Below are positions 22,244 to 31,088 of a stretch of 64,000 bases of DNA, in pieces. How positions within the stretch are numbered: position 1 is the first letter of the stretch; every line of letters starts with the position of its first letter. Under the pieces are notes generated by a model, which was not told the origin of the DNA, ran no database searches, and was given only the letters and a program-made list of their open reading frames with translations. The translations under genes were made by a program, and so were the position numbers. The stretch is from Takakia lepidozioides (taxonomy: Eukaryota; Streptophyta; Takakiopsida; Takakiales; Takakiaceae): positions 8,000,001 to 8,064,000 of the forward strand of contig CM060734.1 of the NCBI GenBank assembly GCA_030704615.1. Direction: 5' to 3'.

Positions 22244-23464
22244 ATAACAGAAACTAATGGGCTCTTTTGGATGGTTCAAAACATTGTTACTCAAGAAATG
22301 TGTGGTGTCCGAAAACACAAACGCATGTTGCTGGTACTGAGTGTCAATGGACTTCTTTGCTACAGGCCACCTCCTACCGGAGGTGAGTTGTTTAAACAGA
22401 GGTTCCACTTGAGGAAAGTAACAATTCGGGTGCTCGCAAGACCATTTGTGGTTCCAAGACCTGGAGTGCTGGAGTTTCTTCGACTTGCATTGACTCATTT
22501 TCATGTATCGATTTGGTCTTGCTCTGAGAGGGATACTGTATTCAAGATGTTAGAGTGTTTCGTTTCTCCGAAAATTATGAAACAATTTCGTTTCATATGG
22601 TCTGCCGAGCATTGCACAGATACAGCTAGATATATTAAGCCTGGAATGAAATATCTTATTAAAGATATTAAGAGTATTCTCGTAAAATTTAGTGGGAAAG
22701 AATATGCTAGGCAGGGGCAAATTCTACTGGTCGACGATGACCCATCCAAGGCACCCCGAAACCCAGTGAATACTAGAGTCTTCCCCATCACATTCAAGGA
22801 ATCAAGCAATTTGGAGGATTTGGTTGACCTCACCAAAGTATTGTGGCCTTTTCTCTCGGGCTTGATTGGAGCCCAGTCCGTTGTTGATTATGTCGGCAAG
22901 AACTCCTGCAAATCTTCCGGCCCACCGATAGATCGAAATCACATCTACCAGTCCTGGTTTGGAAGATTTATTGATGCTTCTGTTTGGCACCCCCCTCAAA
23001 AAGATCCCGATTATCTGGGTATGTAGTTTAACATTGTCCTATTTTGTGTGTAGTCCATCAGTTTTACTTCAACCTCCATTTGTACTTATACGTATGTTGA
23101 CTTCACATGATTTTTGCGAGATCAATGATATTTCAATGAGCTTTGTATTTTCTTTAACAATTCCCTTCTGTGCTGCCTCCACACAGTTATATTCCAGTGT
23201 CAAGTTCAGAATCAAATTCGACAGGAGAAGAAAAAAGAACGGCAGCGAAAGGCTGAGCGGAGGGACCGCGAGGCTTTACGTTCGTCAAGGTCATCAAATA
23301 CAGCTACCAGTGAGGTGTCTGGTCATATCTTACATCAATCTCCCACTATATCCTTCTCCTCGGGTGCACAGAATTCCGCCATCAGTGGTAACCGATGGCG
23401 ATCTCGAATATATGCGTTGAGTGTGAGCCGTTTGGGAAGCAACTCTGTGTTATTGATGAATTAA
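22244..23464 (+). pseudogene. FCP1/SCP-like HAD phosphatase homolog lacking catalytic aspartates
   Basis: Exon 22244-23018 opens after an AG acceptor; the donor at 23019 and acceptor at 23185-23186 join in phase to exon 23187-23464, which ends in TAA. The protein reads KHKRMLLVLSVNGLLCYR, RPFVVPRPGVLEFLRLAL, FHVSIWSCSERDTVFKML, then ILLVDDDPSKAPRNPVNTRV and a C-terminal EKKKERQRKAERRDREAL helix. This is the FCP1-homology order: nucleophile strand, Arg-Pro-Gly cap helix, S/T strand, DD motif. The nucleophile motif DxDx(T/V) is replaced by SVNGL, so neither catalytic Asp remains, although the later DDDP is kept. It would be catalytically dead or a pseudo-phosphatase binding CTD-like phosphopeptides. 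No frameshift or stop lies inside these two exons, in contrast to the gene upstream. The 5' exon is not identified. Confidence 0.6.
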
Positions 23465-24720
23465 ACTATGGCCGGCCTGTTCATTACACACATACGTTAT
23501 TTAACACTGTCAATGTTATGCCAGATCCTTTCGGCTGTAATGTTAGTCATCGAAGTTTGAGAGAAATCACGCGCGATCGCGCGTGGTTCTTCTATATATC
23601 ATCTTGTGGAGCTAGCATGGATCAGCAGTGCCATCAGATGTTATCAAAACAAGTTGACTTCATTGTCAGTTTAGGCAATAACACATAAGGCTGGAGGCTG
23701 GAGGAGGTTGGAGGAAAAGAAAATTTCCGATGTTTTCATATTACGATGGGGAACAAGTGACACGATCATCGTCTATGACTGAATTCGGGTTCCTAACTCG
23801 TAATTCAAGCTCCCACGATGGTCGTCTCATTTGTTCCTGAGCGGATTGTGAAGCTCTGTTAAAATCTCTCTTCAAATGGATTGAAGTTATTTTGGCGGCT
23901 TCGAAATTCCTTCCCTAACGAACTGATGGCACCATTGTGGTTGATTGAAATCTGGATGCACTCGGCTTGTTGTGGTTCTCAATGGTGGTAGAGGCAGAGA
24001 TCTGTCGCGCGATCACTCGTGGTTTGAAAAGCGGACTTCAGCATCGTCCCGGTTCTCTAGCCGACTGCCAAAGTGTTATATTACCTCAACAGTGCCACAT
24101 GTGATTGGTCGGAGTGATGTTTTTTATATGTTCACGTAATCAACAACGAAAATGCTGTCATTTGAAGCTGTGATGATTCTGCAGGCATAGTGAGTTACTT
24201 CAGGTCAGTTACAGCGAGGGAACTCAAGGTATTAGGAGAATCCGTCCCGGAATATTTCACACCATCATCCTGGATGATTCATTGATGTGTTTCAGAACAC
24301 GCACTCAAATCATCCGGGCTGATGGTGTCACTTGTTCCTTGGCGGATTGTTCAAGTATCTTACAATCCTAGTCTTTAAGTTGTTTGAAGTCATTATCCCT
24401 GTTTGCATAATCCGATCTCCAACAATTGACAGCATCCTCGTGGTGTATTTTTTGGTTCCTATATCCTTCGTTTGGAGATCCATTAGTCTTTTGAGGAACA
24501 CCAACGATTAACATCGCGTGATCACGCGTGTTTTTCTAAGAGCTGACCTGTTCTGATGTCCATCATTGCACACCAAAATGGTGTTACGAGGAGGCAGAAT
24601 GTCAGCAATTGAACGTCAATCTCCAGCATCATTCTCGTCATTTTGATGTGGACTGGACGCCAAAGAAGGAACACCGTCGCTAGCAATCTGTGCAAACAAT
24701 CTCAACAATCATATGTACTT
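23465..24720. other. 3' flank with a diverged direct duplication
   Basis: No coding exon recognised. Blocks near 23770-23910 and 24260-24400 look related (TCACTTGTTCC / CTCATTTGTTCC followed by TGAGCGGATTGT / TGGCGGATTGT, and later TTGAAGT-ATT), so part is a diverged duplication. Three CGCG palindromes lie here. Confidence 0.5.
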
Positions 24721-25153
24721 CAAGGTGTTTGATACTGCGTATGTTCATGTAGCTGATTTCTATAGGAGTCTTTTTGCTATTCCCATTCCAACAACATCAG
24801 GTCCACTGAGACTGCCATATTCCGAAATCGGAATCAGGCACCACCTATATGAAACCATCAGCTAAGAATGAAATCTCCAGTTCATTCAATCACAGCCCGG
24901 AGAAATATCTCAAGTTGCTGGCCAACTACTTGTGGGCTAAGGTGTTTATCTGGAGTCGCATATAATGAATCGAAGATCTAGTTCTCAGCTGACATGCAGC
25001 TGATGGTTTTATATTGGTTAATGATGGTGGGCCGTGGCTGATACGGGAGTCTGAATATGACAGTCTTTGGGGACCTGATACTGTTCGCATGGGAATAGCA
25101 AAACGACTATTATACAATTCAGCTACAGGAACAACAATAGCATCAAACACCTA
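24721..25153. repeat. Inverted repeat, arms ~180-230 bp
   Basis: The plus strand from about 24725 (GGTGTTTGATACTGCGTATG, then TTTTTGCTATTCCCATTCC) matches the minus strand read down from 25152 (GGTGTTTGATGCTATTGTTG, then TTTTGCTATTCCCATGCG). Both translate to VFD-x-x-x-V-x-VA-(E/D)-x-Y-x-S-x-FAIP. The arms face each other across about 25-50 bp, which suggests an inverted duplication of an exon-like segment. Identity is roughly 70-75% by eye. Confidence 0.65.
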
Positions 25154-25650
25154 GCAGTAAATATGATTTTTGACATTGCTTGTGACAGTTAGTTGGTGGT
25201 TATTCAGTTGGAGATTATTTAGTTGGGGAACAGTTTACGAGTGCTTTACAATAAATCGTCAGAAGTACCACAACCCATCACAGATGAACCTTGACTAGTT
25301 ACCCGACACTATTTCTTTGAAGATTTCGCAGAAAACGTCACTCTCTCCATCAACGTACTCGTCACTGAGCAACTCTCCAGAAGCATACGAGCAGCATACT
25401 TACTCCATAGTTGGATACTTTCAGCATCTTACTCTAGGGTCAGTTACTTGGACACAGGGTTGCACACGTCACTGACGTCACGTCACGTCAGTTTTGCCGA
25501 AAAATCAGTAAAACATGAGTTAGGTGAAAATATGCCACGTAGGTGGATATGTTGTATTCCAAGCGATACCTTGGCAAGTGAATGAATTGTTTTATAAATT
25601 ACTCCATCCGCCAGTATTTGAGGTCATTTTTAAATCATTATTGTTAAATT
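25154..25650. other. Unassigned DNA
   Basis: No gene seen. A cluster of TGACGTCACGTCACGTCA lies near 25471-25490, with overlapping ACGTCA palindromes that would suit bZIP-type proteins. It precedes the hairpin array. Confidence 0.5.
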
Positions 25651-25651
25651 G

Positions 25652-26093
25652 GTGCGACCTCCAAATGGTGGAAGTCGCAGAATTTATCTTATTTTTTAAT
25701 AGTTACGACCACCAGCAGAGGGGTTGTCGTAGCATTTTTGTTTTTTAAAAATAGATGCGACCACCAGCAGGGGTGGTCGTATTTTTTTCTTTTCTTAAAC
25801 AGTTGCGACCACCGCTACTGGTGGTCGCACAATTTTTATTTTATTTGTAATAGGTGCGACCACCATTATGGGGGTGGTCGCCACATTTTTTTGTTTTTTT
25901 AATAGGTGCGACCACCAGCAGGGGGGTGGTCGCAGCAATTTTTTGTTTTTTAATATCTGTGACCACGAGCATGGGGGTGGTCGCAGCAATTTTCTGTTTT
26001 TTAATATCTGCGACCACCAGCATGAAGGTGGTCGCAGCAGTTTTTAAAAAAAAAATCACATGCGACTTCCTCGTGTGACCTGGAGTGGTCGCA
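25652..26093. repeat. Hairpin array 1 (GCGACCACC...GGTGGTCGC), upstream of hAT transposase
   Basis: About nine units start at 25652, 25702, 25756, 25804, 25854, 25907, 25959, 26009 and 26061, spaced 48-54 bp. Each is a 9-bp inverted repeat GCGACCACC / GGTGGTCGC around an asymmetric loop (AGCAGGGG, AGCATGGG and similar), separated by T-rich spacers such as AATTTTTTGTTTTTTAATA. The loop reads AGCAGGGG on the plus strand, pointing toward the transposase. It ends 50 bp before a TATA box. Confidence 0.9.
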
Positions 26094-26140
26094 ACATTGG
26101 ATTCTGATTCGTCGAGCGTGTGAGGCTTGGAGGCTGGAGG

Positions 26141-26150
26141 GTATATAAGG
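26141..26150 (+). promoter_or_regulatory. TATA box of the hAT transposase gene
   Basis: GTATATAAGG lies just after hairpin array 1 and about 300 bp before the transposase ATG. The same array-TATA-300 bp leader layout occurs at 30725 and, on the minus strand, at 35648. Confidence 0.6.
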
Positions 26151-26450
26151 TGGTCACAATGCCCCTCACTTCTTTTGTGGAAAACATTTTTGTGGCGAGT
26201 GATTGTTGTCTATTCCTTGAGCAAGAGTGAGGAGGGTGCGGACCGTTTGCTGTTGTGGCTTCCACCAGAGCCACTGCAGCAAATTGTCGAAAAGCACAAT
26301 ACTACATGGTGCATTGCTCCACTTGGATTGATGCCGTAGTGTTGGGCCATCGCATTATGTTCTAACTTCTATTGCTCTTGACAAATCTACCAAGTACACT
26401 AGTGTTCTTCGTTCAATCTTAAGTCTGTGGTTAGGGTTTTGGGTGTGAGG

Positions 26451-29246
26451 ATGAGGGAGGAGTGGATCCCTTGGTTCACCGTAGACCCGCACAAAAATGA
26501 CGGTGTTCAATGCAATTTCTGTGCATTGAAGCTGGCGGGTCGCAAAGATCGCATGTTATATCACCTCGGCTACAGAGATGGGAAGAATGCAGGGGGTCTG
26601 CTGTTCGTGGAGAAGCCGGTGGGTCAAGAGCACACCCGATTGTACGCCAGCACTTGTACGGACCAGACCATTGAGGCAACAATCAATGCAAGAAGGCTTA
26701 AATTTGTCGCACAGGAGGACTCTGGATAAGAAGTGGGCCCAATTTTTCTACGAGGCCAATATTCCGTTCAATATCTCGAGGCTTTATGCGTTTGTGGCTG
26801 CTGTCAAAGCCACGTCCAATTCCAAGTCCATATACACACCTCTGAGTTATCGCGATCTCGGCACATAATTGCTAGAAGAGGCTATGTCTGACCTCACCCA
26901 AAAGGTGAATGAAAAGACAGGTGATTCTCTCCGGAAATATGGAAGCACTATATGTGCGGATAGTTGGAGTTCTGTTACTAATCGACCACTGTTCAATGTC
27001 ATGTTGGTCTGTCCTGCGGGGGAACAATTTTTGGGATCCGTTGACACAAGCGGGGAGAGAAAAGATGCACGTTATCAAGCAGGGTTGTTGACGAGTTTCA
27101 TCGATAAAATTAGAGCTGATAAAATTGTCCAAGTGTGCACGGACAAAGCATCTAACATGGTTAATATGGCCAATATTTTGATGGTACAATATCCCCATCT
27201 ATATTACCAAGGGTGTGCTGCTAATATCTTTGATCTCCTTTTGGAGGATTGGGGAAAAATCATGGATGATGAAACAACTAGTAAAAAGGGCAAAGTCGGT
27301 TGTTCATTTGTTACATCACATCTTGGCATTTTAGAAAGCATGAACCCAAATACAGCCTTAGGAACCCGGGTGAAACCCGCTTTGCCACAAACTTTTTGAT
27401 GGTGGATCGACTGGTGACTGTGAGGGCGGGTCTGGAGCAGGTGATCATTAACCCTCAATGGGATGCGTATGTGGGCACCTTACGCGACTCTCATAAGTCC
27501 AAGTCTTTGAGCAAAAGTCGCAGGGTCCGCGCAATCATTCGCTCCGACGATTTCTGGGCGAAATGTGCAATTTTTGTGTACATGGTGGAGCCGGTGTTGA
27601 TTGCTTTGCGGGAGTTTGATGGAAAACAACCAATAATGGGTAAAACATGGTTGATATTGGAAAACCTTGAGAAGCACGTGCAATCTTTGAGGCGTTCGCC
27701 ATTTTCTATGGACGATGATTTGGCGGCAAGGACCGAGGATGCATTTTACGACCGCAAACGGATGGTTCGCACAGACTTGCATTATGCGGGGGCCTTGCTG
27801 AATCCATTCTTGCTGGACAATACGGATTTGAGAGACGATGTGGATGCCAAAGCCGGGCTTGTACGGGTCATTATGCAACTTGTGCCCTTGAACATGGCAA
27901 AGTGAGCTTTGTCCGAGTACCAGTGCTTCTCGGATCGCCAGAATCCTTTCCATGACATGCCGGATCCAAAAGCAATGAACATGTTGCCACATGAATGGGG
28001 AGATCTGATTGGAGCTGGAGCAAGAACGTTAGCTCCCATTGCAAAGCGTATTCTTGCTCAAGTGTGCTCTGCCTTGTCCTGTGAGCAGAACTGGAGCAGT
28101 TACTCGTTTGTTCACAACAAGATTCGCAACAGGTTGAATCCTGCCAGGGCTGACAAATTGGTTTATGTCTACACGAATTGTAGGCTACTGCGAGAGAGGA
28201 CAACAAGTGACGCATCTGCATGGTACAAGAAGAATCTATTGTTTAAAGAATCTGCCTCAGAGGTCCAATCTAGCAGCAATGATGACACCGACGCCGCGAG
28301 GGACTCCGACTCCGACGGTTGAGATGGGTCCGATGATGTGGGCAATCCTCCACATGACCCATATGAATTTAATGACGATGATGTTGCAATGTATCCATCC
28401 TTCGATGACCTTGTGTTTGATGAACTGCGACATGGTATCATCCCAATTGTGGACCCCCTTCCCCCACTGGAGCACACTCTCAACAATGAAGTTGAGGTCA
28501 ACTCTCCCCCACCACGAGTTCCACGGACTGCGGGAGATGTGCAGGTCGAATCGTCGGATGATGACAACCGGTCGTTGTCACTCCTTCACCGACATCGTGC
28601 CCCTGTGAACCGTGCTTCATCTCACGCCGCTCCATCTCATGTTTCTCTTTCTCAAGCCGGTCCATCCCATGCTGGTCCATCTAGTCTCTCTCCCCCTCAT
28701 GTAATTCCTTCCATCGCTACTCCGATCCTGGGAGATGCTTCTTCTGTTGCGGGACTTCTGCAAGTCGAACCATCGGATAACGACGACCGGCCATTGTCGT
28801 TTCAACTGGCCCGACGACGTCCGCATGTGAACCGTGCTCCCTTGACCCTCGCTGGTCCATCTCATGCCCCTTCCTCTCATGTCGGCCCCTCTGATGTACG
28901 TGCGAGTAGCCTTCCTCATATGAGACCTGCTCCAAGGCCACCACAAAATCCGGGACAAGCCCAAAAACGGCAGAGAATTGTGAAACCTTTTGTTGGTGAC
29001 CGACCTCTGAACAGTCCTGATACCCTAGATGGTATTCATGATAGGAGTGGAAATCGACCAGAGAGAGAACTGAACGTACTTCGAGGACGACTACAGGTCC
29101 AACGGCCAGTTGCCTCTGGAAACGAAAGAACAGATGGAGATCATGATTCTAGCACTGATCATGGGAACGAGGGTGAAGTGAGTGGGGACGAAGATTTTGT
29201 ACTAGGCATGAGATCATACCATCGTCGTCGTGCCAGACGGAACTAG
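26451..29246 (+). pseudogene. hAT transposase (BED finger, DUF659, dimerisation domain), inactivated
   Basis: The first in-frame ATG is at 26451, giving MREEWIPWF and a BED-like finger (VQCNFC, AGRKDRMLYHLGYR). After a frameshift near 26700 come LDKKWAQFFYEANIPFN and ICADSWSSVTNRPL...CTDKASNM, the DUF659 core where Asp residues contribute to the RNase H-like active site. A second frameshift near 27340 leads to EPKYSLRNPGETRFATNF (the TRW/TRF block). The region 27909-28320 holds the hAT dimerisation domain: SALSCEQNWSSYSFVHNKIRNRL. The tail after 28323 is Ser/Pro/His-rich with repeated SHA-x-PSH motifs and ends RRRARRN. In-frame stops are TAA 26866, TGA 27903 and TGA 28320. It would have cut and pasted the element; this copy is dead but recent enough to be fully legible. 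Confidence 0.85.
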
Positions 29247-29550
29247 GTACAACTATAACTTCTGTCACATGATGTGTAGTATGTTTCCATGGATATCCAT
29301 GTTTCAGTTTGGGTATATGCATACGTGTAACGGAAATAAAAATGGGGGAATATGTGTACCCAAGAAAGGGTTTGGTGGTTGTGCGTGTATTTGTGTTTCG
29401 TCATTACCTTTACATTGTTGATTTCCTATTATTTCAAAAGCCACAAAGGCCAGGTGCAGCTCCCAACATTCATCTTGCCCTTCACAAATCCATGGGGAAT
29501 CGATACATATGCTTTTCATCTGCCTCTCCAAACATACATACAGGTGCAGG
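29247..29550. other. 3' flank of the transposase
   Basis: Non-coding; no poly(A) signal chosen with confidence. It contains GTGCAGGGGGACCAACCTCC (29542-29561), which recurs near 31656 inside the RING gene, so the two genes share a short duplicated block. Confidence 0.4.
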
Positions 29551-29561
29551 GGGACCAACCT

Positions 29562-29675
29562 CCTGGTGGTCGCACCTATTTTTTTTTAAACAATTGTGCG
29601 ACCACCAGTAGCGGTCGTCGCAACTGTTAAAATAAAAATAAAAATGTTGCGACCACCCCCCTGCTCATAATCGCA
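29562..29675. repeat. Hairpin array 2a
   Basis: About three units with the GCGACCACC / GGTGGTCGC arms, loops CCCCTGCT or AGTAGC, and A/T-rich spacers. The first two are diverged. The loop orientation is reversed relative to array 1. Confidence 0.8.
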
Positions 29676-29679
29676 CCTA

Positions 29680-29999
29680 TTTACTGATTTAGTAGGTAGT
29701 AAGTTAGTACGTAGTAAGGGGGGGGGGGGGGTCCCTTATATAGCCTCTCAGGGCAGTGGGACCCTTCTAGAAGCCCGCCGACCCTGGGAACCTTCTAGAA
29801 GGCCCTGGACACATGTCAACCCTACAGGACTCCCTATTCTAAATTTAGCCAATTCCTCCATTCTTTTTTTTTGACCCCCTCATCTCATTCCTTAATACAC
29901 GTGGCCTTCCTACATAGGCGCCCCACTCTAATTCCTGGGCCACAGTAATTCCTGGACCACTCTAGAATCAAGGCCCAAATGAAACTGCTCTACATATTA
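29680..29999. other. Segment with G run, TATA-like box and TTCTAGAAG pairs
   Basis: A 14-G run at 29719-29732 precedes CCCTTATATAGCC (29733-29745). Two CCTTCTAGAAG palindromes follow at about 29763 and 29790. The TATA after an array repeats the layout of the three gene promoters, but no gene follows. It may be a promoter duplicate whose gene was lost. Confidence 0.4.
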
Positions 30000-30165
30000 T
30001 TCGCACCTATTTAACAAAAAGAAAAATGGTCCGACCACCCCCCTGCTGGTGGTCGCAACTAATTAAAAATAGAAAATTCTGCGACCACCCCCTTGCCGGT
30101 GGTCGTCCCTAAAAAAAATGGTGCGACCACCCCCCTGCAATGACCCCCTTGCTGGTGGTCGCAGG
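30000..30165. repeat. Hairpin array 2b
   Basis: Three to four units of GCGACCACCCCCCTGCTGGTGG-type hairpins (loop CCCCCTGCT) with AAAA-rich spacers, interrupted at 30166 by a SINE. Confidence 0.85.
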
Positions 30166-30385
30166 TTTTTTTTTTTTTTTTTTTTTGGAAACACCTGGGA
30201 GCGACAGCTCACAAATCAAGCCCCTTAGTAGTGAGACGAGAAAATAACCTCTTTCATTTATGCGCCATGAGGCGTAGGAATGGGGCACCACCCACGAACC
30301 ATACCACACCCATCAAGTAGCAAGATTTGACCCCAGAATCGTCCGGGTCGCACTCAGTGCACTTAACCAACTGAGCTACTGACTG
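30166..30385 (-). mobile_element. tRNA-derived SINE inserted in the hairpin array
   Basis: On the minus strand the element begins near 30385 with an A-box TAGCTCAGTTGGTT (30365-30378) and has a B-box GGTCAAATCT (30323-30332) 33 bp further on. The body is about 130 bp, ending in a 21-A tail (plus-strand T run 30166-30186). Spacing of A and B boxes is tRNA-like. It is not a functional tRNA because there is no acceptor stem or anticodon arm closure and a tail is present. It separates arrays 2b and 2c. Target duplications are not clear. Confidence 0.8.
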
Positions 30386-30409
30386 TTGGTAGATATTAAA
30401 AAATCGGAA

Positions 30410-30690
30410 AATTGTGTGACCACCCCCCTGCAAAGGAAAATAGTGCGACCACCAGCAAGTGGTGGTCGCACCTATTTTTTTTAAACAAAATTTCTGCGAC
30501 CACCCCCCTGCTGGTGGTCTCGCCTATTAAAAAAAAGAAAAATTATGCGACCACCCCCCTGCTGGTGGTCGCACCTATTAAAAAAAATAAAAATTCTGCG
30601 ACCACCCCCCTGCTAGTGGTCGCACATAATAAAGAAAAAAAAAAATGATGCGACCACCCCCTTGCTGGCAGTCGCAGCTATTACTAGCGT
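30410..30690. repeat. Hairpin array 2c, upstream of the RING gene
   Basis: About six units (near 30416, 30445, 30495, 30547, 30597, 30650) with perfect 9-bp arms in most copies and loop CCCCCTGCT. It ends about 45 bp before the TATA at 30725. Confidence 0.9.
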
Positions 30691-30724
30691 GCGTAGTCAT
30701 GATGCCCCGAGTGTGGAGGGGGGC

Positions 30725-30730
30725 TTATAA
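30725..30730 (+). promoter_or_regulatory. TATA box of the RING gene
   Basis: TTATAA in GGGCTTATAAGGCC, followed by a C/T-rich initiator-like stretch (CCCTCACTTTTCTCC) that resembles the sequence after the transposase TATA. The presumed leader is 360 bp. Confidence 0.55.
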
Positions 30731-31088
30731 GGCCTTCAAGGCCATTCTCTCCCTCACTTTTCTCCACACCAGGACTTGGTGGGCGATGGGATGTTGCATT
30801 CCTTGTCATTGAGTCAAAGTGGAGAGGGGTGCTATTGGTTAGGTGGGGGGTATTTTGGGCCGTTGGTTTCTACGAAATCGATGTTGAGTACCTCCCAGGA
30901 AACCCTCCTCTGGCACCCACGTTTTTTTCATTGCACATTGCGTCATATCACTTAGAACTGCGGAGGGAGTGACACGTGCCTCTAGTGCTTGGGGCGGTTA
31001 GGGAGTAGGATTAGGTACGATTTAGGAGGGTTGGGAGAGCATTTTTCTTAGCAAACACCTGTCGAGTAGGGGTAAGCCAGAGCCATAA

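Larger units (their letters stand above)
17525..24530. repeat. Ten dispersed CGCGnGATCnCGCG-type palindromes
   Basis: Copies start at 17525, 17612, 17697, 19401, 20453, 20982, 22027, 23568, 24005 and 24514. Good ones are CACGCGCGATCGCGCGTG (23568-23585, perfect 18-bp palindrome), ACGCGTGATCACGCGT (20982-20997, perfect) and GCACGCGC-GATT-GCGCGTGC (17697-17716). Most are centred on GATC, and four contain GCGATCGC. Nearly all lie in predicted introns or the 3' flank of the ParB-like gene. Flanks often begin AACC/CCTC and end TGGTT/GTTCTTC. None occurs in the rest of the window. Confidence 0.9.

Noticed and set aside
22244-23464. An active CTD phosphatase
   Set aside because: Both nucleophile-motif aspartates are replaced (SVNGL), so catalysis by the FCP1 mechanism is not expected.
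30320-30385. A functional tRNA gene on the minus strand
   Set aside because: A and B boxes are present but acceptor and anticodon stems do not close, and an A-tail follows; it is a SINE head.
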